Shown: positions 1 to 8,929 of the stretch, piece after piece
How the letters are laid out: each line of letters starts with the position of its first letter
Numbering within the stretch: the first letter of the stretch is position 1
Source of the DNA: Chitinophaga sp. CF418
Lineage (GTDB): Bacteria; Bacteroidota; Bacteroidia; Chitinophagales; Chitinophagaceae
Assembly: GCF_900142925.1 (NCBI RefSeq)
Contig: NZ_FRCN01000015.1
Span: forward strand, 62,001-126,000
Direction: 5' to 3'
Length of the DNA stretch: 64,000 bases
The notes under the pieces: model-generated
Told to the model about the DNA's origin: nothing
The model's database searches: none
What the model saw: the letters and a program-made list of their open reading frames with translations, nothing else
Position numbers and translations under genes: made by a program

Positions 1-232
1 CGTGGCCTGCCTGACACAGGTTTTATACCATATCAAGGTTGAAACGCTGGAGAAAGGGGTACTGCATTTCAGCCCGCCCTGGTGGGCTGTGTGTTTGTAG
101 GATCAGGTTGAAAACCTGGAGGAAAAGTCACACAGGTCAGCTCCGCCGGGAGCTGTGTGTTAGTAGCCCAGGGTGCAACCCTGGGGAATTAAGAACGGGC
201 GGTCGGAGTCTCCCGGCCGCCCGTTGATGGCA
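1..232. repeat. Hairpin-rich intergenic repeat array
   Basis: The segment is a chain of short inverted repeats with related wording between them. Arms are 70-75/84-89 (CAGCCC/GGGCTG), 104-109/113-118 (CAGGTT/AACCTG), 138-144/149-155 (CAGCTCC/GGAGCTG), 167-174/178-185 (CCCAGGGT/ACCCTGGG) and 195-202/217-224 (ACGGGCGG/CCGCCCGT). The string TGTGTTWGTAG follows two of the arms, and CAGGTTGAAA-like wording recurs. Nothing suggests coding. It may be a REP-like or RAYT-associated repeat; that is an inference, and no transposase is in view. The left edge is cut by the window. Confidence 0.6.
195..224 (-). terminator. Strong hairpin downstream of the ECF sigma gene
   Basis: Eight-base arms ACGGGCGG/CCGCCCGT with further G/C pairing inside lie 22 bases past the stop codon of the sigma gene, which is read leftward. 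There is no good T-run after the stem, so termination is possible but unproven. The hairpin may simply be the last unit of the repeat array. Confidence 0.3.
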
Positions 233-245
233 AGCAAAAAAAGGA

Positions 246-827
246 TTACAAACAAATCTGCTTCTCCGTCATCATCTTCCGGAGATTGATCAGGCCATAT
301 CTCATACGGCCTAATGCGGTATTGATACTCACCTGGGTGAGGTCTGCTATCTCTTTAAAGCTCAAATCAGCATAGTGGCGGAGAATGATCACTTCCCGTT
401 GTTCTTCCGGCAGCATATCCAGCATCCTTCTTACGCGGTCGTGGCTTTGTGCTGTGATCATTTTGTCTTCCGCACTGCTTTCGCTGAAATTCAGTACGTT
501 GAAAATGTCTTTATCGTCACTGGTCTTGATGATAGGCGTACGCTTGATCTTACGGAAGTGGTCCACACACAGGTTATGCGCAATACGCATGGCCCAGGGG
601 AGGAACTTTCCTTTCTCAGTATAGCGTTCAGCTCTAATGGTATCGATAATCTTTATAAAGGTATCCTGGAAAATATCTTCAGCCAGGAATGCGTCTTTCA
701 CAAGTAATACGATAGAGGTATAGAGCTTATCTTTGTGCCTGTGCACTAATTCTTCCAATGCGGAAGCGTGACCCTTTTTGAAAAGAGTAATCAGTTGCTC
801 ATCACTTAGTTTGTACATTATTTGCAT
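246..827 (-). CDS. RNA polymerase sigma-70 factor, ECF subfamily
   Basis: A 193-residue ECF-type sigma factor that would direct core RNA polymerase to a dedicated promoter set. Region 2 spans about residues 20-95: a DxFQDTFIKI stretch, then FLPWAMRIAHNLCVDHFRK, the usual core- and -10-binding segment. Region 4 spans about 130-185: the LPEEQREVIILRHYADLSFKEIA helix-turn-helix, then INTALGRMRYGLINLRK. Length and the lack of regions 1 and 3 fit the family. The first ATG gives MQIMYK; an in-frame ATG three codons later at 818 is an equally good start. No anti-sigma gene is adjacent, so its signal is unknown. It is divergent from uvrA. Confidence 0.88.
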   Translation of the reverse strand: MQIMYKLSDEQLITLFKKGHASALEELVHRHKDKLYTSIVLLVKDAFLAEDIFQDTFIKIIDTIRAERYTEKGKFLPWAMRIAHNLCVDHFRKIKRTPIIKTSDDKDIFNVLNFSESSAEDKMITAQSHDRVRRMLDMLPEEQREVIILRHYADLSFKEIADLTQVSINTALGRMRYGLINLRKMMTEKQICL

Positions 828-1138
828 AAACTTCTACAATAGCGGGTTTATAATAAAAATAGGACTTGTGACAGTCGTAGGAAAATGTGTAGAGTTTATG
901 CTATAATAGGTAGTTTTTAGTTTAGTAAAATAGAATCTGAAGTGGCCTTCAGTTCTCTCATCTAATGCAAATATAATGTAATAGTTCAATAAAACAATCC
1001 CTCATTCGTGCAATTTTAAGATAGACTGCAATCCGTTGTATTGACGTATGGTTGTACGTTTGCCGCTTAGTATATAACACGTTCAGGTAGAATGGAATTG
1101 CCCCGGATTGGTTTACTTTCGGTATTTTTGCATCCATT
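828..1138. other. Intergenic region between the divergent sigma gene and uvrA
   Basis: About 310 bases without a gene. The right end holds a clear promoter for uvrA (1098-1130). The left part is AT-rich and should contain the leftward promoter of the sigma gene, but I see only imperfect -7 candidates (TAnnTTTA type). No RNA gene, terminator or repeat was recognised. Confidence 0.5.
1098..1130 (+). promoter_or_regulatory. Bacteroidota-type promoter of uvrA
   Basis: TTG at 1098-1100, a 22-base spacer, and TATTTTTG (TAnnTTTG) at 1123-1130. The start codon begins only 9 bases after the -7 box, so the predicted transcript has a leader of a few bases or none. Confidence 0.55.
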
Positions 1139-3955
1139 ATGGCAACTAAAGTGAAGAAAACGGAAACTATAATTGACGATCAGTCAGTTAGTACACAAGA
1201 TCAGATTTTCATTAAAGGTGCTCGCGTTCATAATCTCAAAAATGTGAGCGTAGGTATCCCCCGAAGCAAGCTGGTAGTCGTGACGGGAGTATCCGGTTCC
1301 GGCAAGTCTTCACTGACGATGGACACGTTGTATGCTGAAGGACAACGCCGTTATGCGGAAAGTCTCAGCTCTTACGCCCGCCAGTTCCTCATGAGGATGA
1401 ACAAACCTGATGTCGATTATATCAAGGGCATCTGCCCGGCCATTGCCATCGAACAGAAGGTGATCACCCGTACGCCTCGTTCTACCGTGGGCTCCATGAC
1501 AGAAGTATACGATTATCTCCGCCTGCTCTTTGCCCGTGTCGGCAAAACATATTCCCCCATTTCCGGTCAGCTGGTGAAAAAGCACGAGGTGAGCGACGTG
1601 GTGGACTTTATCAAGAAACTGCCCTCCGGCGCTAAGATACAACTGTTGGTCACCTTCCGCCGTCATGCCAAACGTGAGGTGAAAGAGGAATTACAGATCC
1701 TGATGCAGAAAGGCTTCTCCCGCCTGTATGTGAAAGAGAAGGGCGCCGGTACCCTGTTGCGCATCGAGGAACTGCTGGACGAGAAAAAGCCTTCTTTACC
1801 TAAGGAGGCATACCTGCTGGTAGACCGTCTGGTAGCGAAAGCGTTTGAGGAAGACGACCTGCACCGTATTGCGGACAGTGTGCAGACAGCGTTTTACGAG
1901 AGTGAGGGCGACTGCCTGGTAGAAGTGGATGGCGGAGAATTGAAACACTTCTCCAACCGTTTCGAGCTGGATGGCCTGCAGTTCGAAGAGCCGGTTCCCA
2001 ACCTGTTCTCCTTCAATAACCCTTATGGGGCCTGTCCTGTTTGTGAAGGCTTCGGACAGGTGCTGGGTATTGATGCCGACCTGGTGATCCCTGATAAACG
2101 CCTGAGTGTATATGAAAACGCCATCGCTCCCTGGAGAGGAGAGAAAATGGGCGAATACAAGGAAGCGCTGATCAAAGCCGCCAGGAAGTTCAATTTCCCG
2201 ATCCATAAGCCGATAGTTGACCTTACAGAAGAGCAATACCAGTTGCTGTGGACAGGTAACGAGCATTTCTACGGACTGAATGAGTTCTTTAAGATGGTGG
2301 AGCAGAACCTCTACAAGGTGCAATACCGTGTACTGCAATCCCGCTATCGTGGCCGTACTACCTGCCATGAGTGTGGTGGTGGCCGCTTGAGGAAAGAAGC
2401 GTTGTACATCAAGGTGGGTGGCGTTAACGTGGCCGACCTGGTGGATATGCCGATCAGTAATCTCAATGAATGGTTCAAGAAACTGGAGCTGAGTGAATAC
2501 GATCAGCAGGTAGCGAAAAGGATCCTGGTGGAAATTGATCACCGTCTGAAGACCTTACTGGATGTAGGTCTGGGTTACCTGACACTGAACCGTGTGGCCA
2601 ATACACTGAGTGGTGGAGAAAGCCAGCGTATACAGCTGACCCGCTCGCTGGGTAGTAATCTGACCAATTCGATGTATATCCTGGATGAACCGAGCATCGG
2701 TTTGCATGCGCGTGACACACATCGTCTGATCGGCGTACTGAAAGAACTGCGTGATCTGGGTAACACTGTTGTGGTTGTGGAACATGATGAGATGATGATG
2801 GAAGAGGCGGACTATATCATCGATATGGGACCGTTGGCCAGTCACCTGGGAGGTGAAGTGATCTTTGCCGGTAATTATCAGCAGATATTAAAAGATACCA
2901 AAAGCCTGACAGGAAAATACCTGAGCGGACAGCTCCGCATAGAGCCGCCTGCTCACACCCGTAAGTGGAAAAAGGCCATTAGCCTGGAAGGTTGCCGTCA
3001 GCATAATCTGAAGAACATTGATGTAGACTTCCCCTTACAGGTACTGACCGTGGTAAGCGGCGTGAGCGGTTCAGGAAAGACTACACTGGTAAAACAGATA
3101 CTGTACCCTGCCCTCATGAAGCTGAAGGGAGAGTTTGCAGAACGTGTGGGACAACATCGTGCCCTGAAAGGTGCGGTGGATGATATCACCCAGATCGAAA
3201 TGGTAGACCAGAACCCGATCGGTAAATCATCCCGTTCTAACCCAGTTACTTACATCAAGGCATATGATGAGATCCGTGACCTGTATGCAAAGCAGCCGCT
3301 GAGCAAGATGCGTGGTTTCCAGCCCAAACATTTCTCCTTCAACGTAGATGGTGGCCGTTGTGACGCTTGTAAAGGAGAAGGGGAAGTGATTGTTGAAATG
3401 CAGTTCCTGGCAGATGTGCACCTGCTGTGTGAAAGTTGTGGCGGTAAACGTTTCAAGGATGAAGTACTGGAAGTTACCTATAAAAGCAAGAACATCTACG
3501 ATGTGCTGGAAATGAGCGTGGAGGAATCACTGGAATTCTTTAAGGATGAGAAGGATGTCTGTAATAAGATCCGTCCATTGAGCGATGTGGGACTGGGTTA
3601 TGTGAAACTGGGACAAAGCAGCGATACCCTGAGCGGTGGTGAGGCACAGCGTGTGAAACTGGCTTCCTTCCTGGGTAAAGGAAAAGCACAGGGGCATATC
3701 CTGTTCATCTTTGACGAACCGACTACCGGTCTGCATTTCCATGATATCAAGAAGTTACTGACCTCTTTCAATGCCCTTATCGATCAGGGACATACCGTGC
3801 TGGTCATTGAACATAACATTGACGTGATCCGTAGTGCTGACTGGGTGATAGACCTGGGGCCTGAAGGCGGCGCCGGCGGTGGACAGCTGTTGTATGCGGG
3901 ATTACCGGAGGGACTGAAAAACGTGAAGGAAAGTTATACCGGTCAATATCTTTAA
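1139..3955 (+). CDS. uvrA: UvrABC excision nuclease subunit A
   Basis: UvrA is the dimeric ATPase that scans DNA for bulky lesions and loads UvrB in nucleotide excision repair. At 938 residues it is full length. The first Walker A is GVSGSGKSS at residues 50-58, the second GVSGSGKTT near 640. ABC signatures LSGGESQRIQL and LSGGEAQRVKL, with Walker B motifs ending in DEPS and DEPTTG, mark two ABC ATPase units. Zinc modules are CPVC and CHEC in the first half and CDAC and CESC in the second. The family stretch RTPRSTVGS is present. It is a single transcription unit with its own promoter and a strong terminator; uvrB and uvrC are not nearby. No SOS box was recognised. Confidence 0.97.
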   Translation: MATKVKKTETIIDDQSVSTQDQIFIKGARVHNLKNVSVGIPRSKLVVVTGVSGSGKSSLTMDTLYAEGQRRYAESLSSYARQFLMRMNKPDVDYIKGICPAIAIEQKVITRTPRSTVGSMTEVYDYLRLLFARVGKTYSPISGQLVKKHEVSDVVDFIKKLPSGAKIQLLVTFRRHAKREVKEELQILMQKGFSRLYVKEKGAGTLLRIEELLDEKKPSLPKEAYLLVDRLVAKAFEEDDLHRIADSVQTAFYESEGDCLVEVDGGELKHFSNRFELDGLQFEEPVPNLFSFNNPYGACPVCEGFGQVLGIDADLVIPDKRLSVYENAIAPWRGEKMGEYKEALIKAARKFNFPIHKPIVDLTEEQYQLLWTGNEHFYGLNEFFKMVEQNLYKVQYRVLQSRYRGRTTCHECGGGRLRKEALYIKVGGVNVADLVDMPISNLNEWFKKLELSEYDQQVAKRILVEIDHRLKTLLDVGLGYLTLNRVANTLSGGESQRIQLTRSLGSNLTNSMYILDEPSIGLHARDTHRLIGVLKELRDLGNTVVVVEHDEMMMEEADYIIDMGPLASHLGGEVIFAGNYQQILKDTKSLTGKYLSGQLRIEPPAHTRKWKKAISLEGCRQHNLKNIDVDFPLQVLTVVSGVSGSGKTTLVKQILYPALMKLKGEFAERVGQHRALKGAVDDITQIEMVDQNPIGKSSRSNPVTYIKAYDEIRDLYAKQPLSKMRGFQPKHFSFNVDGGRCDACKGEGEVIVEMQFLADVHLLCESCGGKRFKDEVLEVTYKSKNIYDVLEMSVEESLEFFKDEKDVCNKIRPLSDVGLGYVKLGQSSDTLSGGEAQRVKLASFLGKGKAQGHILFIFDEPTTGLHFHDIKKLLTSFNALIDQGHTVLVIEHNIDVIRSADWVIDLGPEGGAGGGQLLYAGLPEGLKNVKESYTGQYL

Positions 3956-4000
3956 GTCCTTACTTCATTAAGAAGCATAAAGAAGGAAGAAGTATTAAAT

Positions 4001-4041
4001 AAAAAATAGGCTGTTCGCTTTTGGCGGACAGCCTATTTTTT
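4001..4041. terminator. Bidirectional terminator between uvrA and the DUF4293 gene
   Basis: An 18-bp stem (4001-4018 with 4024-4041, one G-T wobble) closes a 5-base loop. The arms begin with an A-run and end with a T-run, so it can work in both directions for the two convergent genes. Confidence 0.85.
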
Positions 4042-4065
4042 ATTTAATCAGTTTATGGGGATTTA

Positions 4066-4506
4066 TTATCTGAGTCTGTCCAGGGACTTGATCAGCTTCT
4101 CATCTTTATAAATGCCTCTTGCGGCCAGAAAGAGGAAGATCAGGATCAATATTGGCAGAAAGGCGCCAGGCAAATAGGATGCATCAGAAATATGTCGACC
4201 TCCTTCCTGCAGCTTATTGGCTGTATTCAGTACTTCAAAATACTGCAGCGCAATGGATGCAATCGCCAGGAAAATATTTAATACGGTTAGCCGGAACTGC
4301 AGCTTGCGGTTTTTGAACAGGAAGATGCAAAAGAGCGCCAGTGCCACGATCAGCATATAAACTACAAATACAACGAAGCTGGACTGGGCTTTGAAATAAC
4401 TCAGGGTTCCGTCGGTTAGAGTAGCTTTCCAGATATTCATGAACCAGGTGCCTATACCGGCCGCTGCGGCTAATAGAAGATAAAGACTTTGAATGCGTTG
4501 TATCAT
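4066..4506 (-). CDS. DUF4293 family membrane protein
   Basis: A 146-residue integral membrane protein with the Bacteroidota-specific DUF4293 opening MIQRIQSLYLLLAA. Four hydrophobic helices are visible at about residues 5-25, 43-63, 73-90 and 110-132; helices 2 and 3 are linked by a basic loop (FKNRKLQFR). Helices 3 and 4 are separated by a polar loop with GGRHISDAS. The tail (KDEKLIKSLDRLR) is charged and probably cytoplasmic. The function of the family is not established. It is transcribed leftward, divergent from maeB and convergent with uvrA. Confidence 0.85.
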   Translation of the reverse strand: MIQRIQSLYLLLAAAAGIGTWFMNIWKATLTDGTLSYFKAQSSFVVFVVYMLIVALALFCIFLFKNRKLQFRLTVLNIFLAIASIALQYFEVLNTANKLQEGGRHISDASYLPGAFLPILILIFLFLAARGIYKDEKLIKSLDRLR

Positions 4507-4627
4507 GTTTGTCAGGGAGATTAATCGTGGTAAAAATAAGTAAATATTGTGAACCTACTCTTTTGTGCTACTTCCTGTTCTTTTAATACTTCGTATATTG
4601 CACGCCCAAGAACAATCTTTTATTGAA

Positions 4628-6910
4628 ATGGCAAGAAAACAGAATAAGCAGGATGCATTAGACTATCATGCATTGGGGCGGCCTGGGAAAATCGAAGTAA
4701 TACCTACAAAGAACACTAAGACACAATGGGACCTTTCATTGGCGTACTCTCCCGGAGTAGCTGAACCATGTAAGGAAATCCACAAAGACGTAGAGAATGT
4801 GTACAAATATACCGCCAAGGGCAACCTCGTAGCGGTGATCAGTAACGGTACAGCAGTTCTTGGCCTGGGTGATATCGGCCCTGAAGCAGGTAAACCTGTA
4901 ATGGAGGGGAAAGCGGTATTGTTCAAGATATTTGCAGATATCGATGTGTTTGATATTGAGCTGAATACGAAGAATGTGGACGAATTTGTACAGGTTGTGA
5001 AAGCAATGGAGCCGACCTTCGGTGGCATCAACCTGGAAGACATTAAAAGTCCGGAGTGTTTCGAGATCGAAGAACGCCTGAAGAAAGAATTGAAGATCCC
5101 CATCATGCACGACGACCAGCATGGTACGGCGATCATCTCCAGCGCGGCCTTGCTGAATGCCCTGGAACTGGTAAAAAAGAAGATCGAAAAGGTTAATATA
5201 GTAGTGAATGGCGCCGGAGCGGCGGCTATGGCTTGCGTAAAGCTGTATGTGGCGCTGGGCGCCAAACGGGAGAATATCACCATGTTTGACAAGGATGGTG
5301 TGATCAATATTTCCCGCCCTAACCTGTCAGAGATGCATAAGCAGTTTGCCACCAAATCCAAGGTGACCGAGCTGGCCGAAGCGTTGAAAGACGCTGACGT
5401 ATTTGTAGGATTATCCGTCGGGAATGTGGTAACGCCCAATATGATCAAAAGCATGGCAAAGAACCCGATCGTATTTGCGATGGCGAATCCTGATCCGGAG
5501 ATCGCCTATGATCTGGCCATTGCTTCCCGTCCGGATGTGATTATGGCCACCGGCCGTTCCGATCATCCTAACCAGGTGAACAATGTATTGGGTTTCCCTT
5601 ACATCTTCCGCGGAGCACTGGATGTACGCGCTACCCAGATCAACGAAGAGATGAAGCTGGCGGCTGTACACGCTCTGGCAGAACTGGCCAAGGAATCTGT
5701 GCCGGATATCGTGAACCTGGCTTACAATGAAAAGAACCTCTTCTTTGGTCCAAGATATATTATTCCAAAACCATTGGATCCCCGCTTGCTCAGCCATGTA
5801 GCGCCGGCGGTAGCCCGTGCTGCGATGGACAGCGGCGTAGCCCAGCACCCTATTACCGACTGGGAGACATATGTAGAAGTACTGAATAAACGCCTGGGAC
5901 TGGATAACCAGCTGTTCCGCGTAATTGGTACCAAAGCCCGTCAGGATCCGCGCAAGGTGGTATTTGCGGAAGCAGATAACCTGAAAGTGTTGAAGGCATC
6001 ACAGGTGGTGAGGGAAGAAGGTATTGCTTACCCGATCCTGTTGGGTAATGAACTGCGTATCCGTAACCTGGCTGCTGAAAATGGTATTGAGCTGGAAGAT
6101 ACCGTGATCATCGATCCTAAGAGCGATGAGATGCACGATAAACGTCACCTGTTCGGAGAGCTTTTCTTCAAAAAACGCCAGCGTAAAGGTTTCAATCAGT
6201 ATGAAGCGAAGAAGGTGATGCGTGAGCGTAACTACTTCGGTTGTATGATGGTGGAAACAGGAGAGGCGGATGCGCTGATCTCCGGTCTGACACGTAATTA
6301 TCCTGATACTATCCGTCCGGCATTACAGGTAATCGGTACTGAGGCGAATGCCAAACGTGTGGCCGGTATGTATATCATCAATACCAAACGTGGGCCCCTG
6401 TTCCTGGGAGATACTACCGTGAACTTCAATCCCACAGCGGAAGAACTGGCAGAGATCACCATGCTGGTGGCCAATGAAGTACGGCAGTTCAACATCACGC
6501 CACGTATTGCGATGGTGTCTTACTCGAACTTCGGATCCAGTCCAACTCCTGAAGCGCAGCTGGTAAGCAAGGCGCGTGATATCGTAAAACAGAAAGATCC
6601 TACCCTGATAGTGGACGGTGAGATCCAGGCTGCCATGGCCTTCAACCAGGAAATCCTGAAGGATAGCTATCCTTTCAGTGAATTGCTGGGACAGGAAGTA
6701 AACACCCTGATCTTCCCTAACCTTGCAGCAGGTAATATTGCATATAACCTTCTCCAGGAAGTAGCGGGCTTCGATGCTATCGGGCCGGTGCTGCTGGGTA
6801 TGAAGAAACCTGTGCACATCCTCCAGCTGGGCAGCACCGTACGTTCTATTGTGAACATGGTGAATATTGCCGTGGTGGATGCTCAGCACAAGTGCTGCGA
6901 AGGGAAATAA
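4628..6910 (+). CDS. maeB: NADP-dependent malic enzyme (MaeB type) with phosphotransacetylase-like C-terminus
   Basis: Catalyses oxidative decarboxylation of malate to pyruvate, supplying NADPH and pyruvate. The N-terminal half has the malic-enzyme signature YSPGVAEPC, the GTAVLGLGDIGP block, and a dinucleotide-binding VVNGAGAAAMA stretch. From about residue 430 the protein continues as a phosphotransacetylase-like domain (RKVVFAEADNLKVLKA, GLTRNYPDTIRPALQVIG), the fusion typical of MaeB. I place the start at 4628, giving MARKQNK and 760 residues, close to the usual length. An upstream in-frame start at 4565 would add a 21-residue hydrophobic segment that does not fit the family. A long terminator follows. 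Confidence 0.93.
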   Translation: MARKQNKQDALDYHALGRPGKIEVIPTKNTKTQWDLSLAYSPGVAEPCKEIHKDVENVYKYTAKGNLVAVISNGTAVLGLGDIGPEAGKPVMEGKAVLFKIFADIDVFDIELNTKNVDEFVQVVKAMEPTFGGINLEDIKSPECFEIEERLKKELKIPIMHDDQHGTAIISSAALLNALELVKKKIEKVNIVVNGAGAAAMACVKLYVALGAKRENITMFDKDGVINISRPNLSEMHKQFATKSKVTELAEALKDADVFVGLSVGNVVTPNMIKSMAKNPIVFAMANPDPEIAYDLAIASRPDVIMATGRSDHPNQVNNVLGFPYIFRGALDVRATQINEEMKLAAVHALAELAKESVPDIVNLAYNEKNLFFGPRYIIPKPLDPRLLSHVAPAVARAAMDSGVAQHPITDWETYVEVLNKRLGLDNQLFRVIGTKARQDPRKVVFAEADNLKVLKASQVVREEGIAYPILLGNELRIRNLAAENGIELEDTVIIDPKSDEMHDKRHLFGELFFKKRQRKGFNQYEAKKVMRERNYFGCMMVETGEADALISGLTRNYPDTIRPALQVIGTEANAKRVAGMYIINTKRGPLFLGDTTVNFNPTAEELAEITMLVANEVRQFNITPRIAMVSYSNFGSSPTPEAQLVSKARDIVKQKDPTLIVDGEIQAAMAFNQEILKDSYPFSELLGQEVNTLIFPNLAAGNIAYNLLQEVAGFDAIGPVLLGMKKPVHILQLGSTVRSIVNMVNIAVVDAQHKCCEGK

Positions 6911-6923
6911 TAAAAAATAAGTG

Positions 6924-7005
6924 ATCAGGAATTGAGTATCCGGGATCTGATACAGTGGTAATCACCGCAGTATTGAATCCCGGATGCTTAATTCCTGATT
7001 TTTTT
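6924..7005 (+). terminator. Long rho-independent terminator after maeB
   Basis: A long imperfect hairpin: outer arms ATCAGGAATT (from 6924) and AATTCCTGAT, then TCCGGGAT with ATCCCGGA, and a further inner stem around GTGGT/ACCGC. A run of seven Ts follows directly. Confidence 0.85.
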
Positions 7006-7020
7006 GATTGATATTTGGGT

Positions 7021-8052
7021 ATGCAGCAGATATCCAAGAAGAAGGCTTTTTTCCCGCTGAACCCTGCATTCAGGGGATACCTCAAAATGTATGAGAGAGA
7101 GGTGAAGTTACCCGTATCTTATGAGGAGTTGCGTTATTTCGACAACAGTATTCCGGTGTATGATAAAGATGGTAAGGATACTTTATGGGAATCCGTATTC
7201 TATCCGCAGAGCATGTACCACCAGTTGCAGGCGGGCTTGAAGCGGATCTATTCCATCCTGAAGGCAGGTGGAGATCAGACAGCAGAAGAGCACCTGGAAG
7301 TGGAACGTATTGATTACTGTACCTTCGGCAATTCCCATCCTTTCCGGATCAGGATCCGGAATACGTACAATGACGTGTACGATTACTTTTATGTTAAGAT
7401 AGCAGATGCCTCCCGTATTTACGGTTTGGAGCTGGAACATATATTATCTCCCTATTGGATCAACTTCATGATCGATGGCAATACGCTGGTAGAAGAGCAT
7501 ATTGCCGGTGTGCCGGGCGATCAGTTCATACTTCACTACCTGGATAGGCCCGAGTTCAATCCTAAACGTATAGCCAAGGAGTTTGTCAAATTCAATGAAC
7601 GTTGTTTTGTGCGTTTACTGGGAGACATGCGTTCCTATAACTTCGTTTTTGACATTACCCAGGACTTTGACGATGTACAGTTCCGTATACGTGCCATCGA
7701 CTTTGATCAGCAGTTCTATGAAGGCAAACGGACGCTCTATATGCCGCAGTTCTTCAAAGAGAACCGGGTCTTTGTGGAACTGGCCATGAAACACCTGAAT
7801 GCAGAAGTGGTGAAGCAGTATCAGCAGGAGGAGCGTTCTGTGATAGCCCGTAGGATCAAGACGCAGCGGCACCGCATAAAAGATCTCAGGGATGTGATCA
7901 TGACAGACCAGGTATCTTTCCCGGAAAAAGTTTCTCAGCTGGGTCACGAGCTGGCAGAATATTATGATGATCCTGCCTTTTCCCGTTGTAAAACAATGGG
8001 TGAGATCATTGAACGCAGTCTGAAGCGGTTGCTGGTAAGAAGTCTGAAATGA
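7021..8052 (+). CDS. Uncharacterised protein with kinase-like catalytic motifs
   Basis: A 343-residue soluble protein that I do not recognise by name. No signal peptide or membrane segment is seen. In order along the chain it carries K126 in FYVKIA, E137/E139 in GLELEHIL, a hinge-like LVEEHIAGVPGDQF, D202 and N207 in GDMRSYNF, and D227/D229 in AIDFDQ. The D-x4-N spacing followed by DFD is what aminoglycoside phosphotransferase and protein kinase-like folds use for the catalytic loop and metal-binding loop. The nucleotide-binding G-loop is not obvious. I place the start at ATG 7021; a TTG two codons upstream is less likely. It lies 56 bases before the Mla-type permease, same strand. A function in lipid or wall metabolism would be speculation. 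Confidence 0.7.
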   Translation: MQQISKKKAFFPLNPAFRGYLKMYEREVKLPVSYEELRYFDNSIPVYDKDGKDTLWESVFYPQSMYHQLQAGLKRIYSILKAGGDQTAEEHLEVERIDYCTFGNSHPFRIRIRNTYNDVYDYFYVKIADASRIYGLELEHILSPYWINFMIDGNTLVEEHIAGVPGDQFILHYLDRPEFNPKRIAKEFVKFNERCFVRLLGDMRSYNFVFDITQDFDDVQFRIRAIDFDQQFYEGKRTLYMPQFFKENRVFVELAMKHLNAEVVKQYQQEERSVIARRIKTQRHRIKDLRDVIMTDQVSFPEKVSQLGHELAEYYDDPAFSRCKTMGEIIERSLKRLLVRSLK

Positions 8053-8093
8053 GTGGATAGCGTCCGGGCTATGTAGTCCCGACTATTTTTCGC

Positions 8094-8101
8094 TATCTTT
8101 G
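8094..8101 (+). promoter_or_regulatory. -7 box upstream of the MlaE-like gene
   Basis: TATCTTTG matches TAnnTTTG, with the ATG only 7 bases downstream. No clear -33 TTG is present at the usual distance. Confidence 0.4.
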
Positions 8102-8108
8102 GCCAGTT

Positions 8109-8852
8109 ATGGAGTTTAGATTCTTTCATCATTTCGGAAGCTACCTGCTTATGCTTAAAGGCATGTTTTCCCGCCCGGAAAACATGAAAATGTTCTGGCG
8201 GGAGTTTATGCGGCAGTGTGTGGATATAGGTATCGGATCGTTTGGCATTGTATTTATCATTTCGCTGTTCATGGGAGGGGTGACCACCCTGCAGATCGCT
8301 TATCAGCTGGTAAGCCCACTCATTCCCAAATCTACTATTGCACAGGTGGTGAGGGATACCATTATTCTTGAATTTGCGCCTACACTGACCTGTATTGTAC
8401 TGGCAGGTGTAGTAGGTTCCAAGATAGCATCAGAACTGGGTAATATGCGTGTATCTGAGCAGATAGATGCACAGGAGATCATGGGTATCAATACAAAAGG
8501 GTACCTGATCCTGCCCAAAATACTGGCAGCATTGATCATGATACCTTGTCTGATCTCTATTGCCGGCTTCCTGGGTATCTGGGGAGGAGAAAAAGCAGGT
8601 GAACTGGGAGGTATTTTATCTTCGGATCAATACTGGCAGGGACTCAGACAGGAATTCAAGGCGTATAATATCTTTTTTGCGCTGTTCAAATCGTTCGTAT
8701 TTGCCTTCATTATTGCCAGCGTACCTTCCTATTATGGATATAATGTGGAGGGCGGCGCTTTAGAGATCGGTAAAGCAAGCACCAGCGCTGTGGTGGTAAC
8801 TTGCGTGCTGATATTATTCATGGATTACCTGCTGGCGGCGCTATTGTTATAA
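8109..8852 (+). CDS. MlaE-family ABC transporter permease
   Basis: A 247-residue inner-membrane permease of the MlaE/YrbE family, which moves phospholipids between the inner and outer membranes. Family marks include FIISLFMGGVTTLQIAYQL, EFAPTLTCIVLAGVVGSKIASELGNMRVSEQIDA and a terminal run of hydrophobic helices ending MDYLLAALLL. About five membrane segments follow an amphipathic N-terminal helix. The ATPase partner follows after 77 bases. The periplasmic MCE-domain subunit (MlaD-like) that usually completes the complex is not adjacent, because the next gene is sucD. The exact substrate cannot be read from sequence. Confidence 0.9.
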   Translation: MEFRFFHHFGSYLLMLKGMFSRPENMKMFWREFMRQCVDIGIGSFGIVFIISLFMGGVTTLQIAYQLVSPLIPKSTIAQVVRDTIILEFAPTLTCIVLAGVVGSKIASELGNMRVSEQIDAQEIMGINTKGYLILPKILAALIMIPCLISIAGFLGIWGGEKAGELGGILSSDQYWQGLRQEFKAYNIFFALFKSFVFAFIIASVPSYYGYNVEGGALEIGKASTSAVVVTCVLILFMDYLLAALLL

Positions 8853-8929
8853 GTAATCCATCTGCTACAGAGAACAGGAAGGGAGTAGTCCCGGTTTGGT
8901 AGCCCCGGATTCATAATTCGTAATTGTTT

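Noticed and set aside
39..227. Open frame of 62 codons across the left-edge repeats
   Set aside because: It is made of hairpin repeat sequence, has no family resemblance and no ribosome-binding context.
1796..2542. 248-codon antisense open frame in uvrA
   Set aside because: Shadow frame; uvrA is unmistakable on the other strand.
4565..4627. Upstream start of maeB
   Set aside because: The hydrophobic extension is not found in MaeB and ATG 4628 gives the usual length.
4666..5454. 262-codon antisense open frame in maeB
   Set aside because: Low-complexity Ser/Thr/Ile-rich shadow of the malic enzyme.
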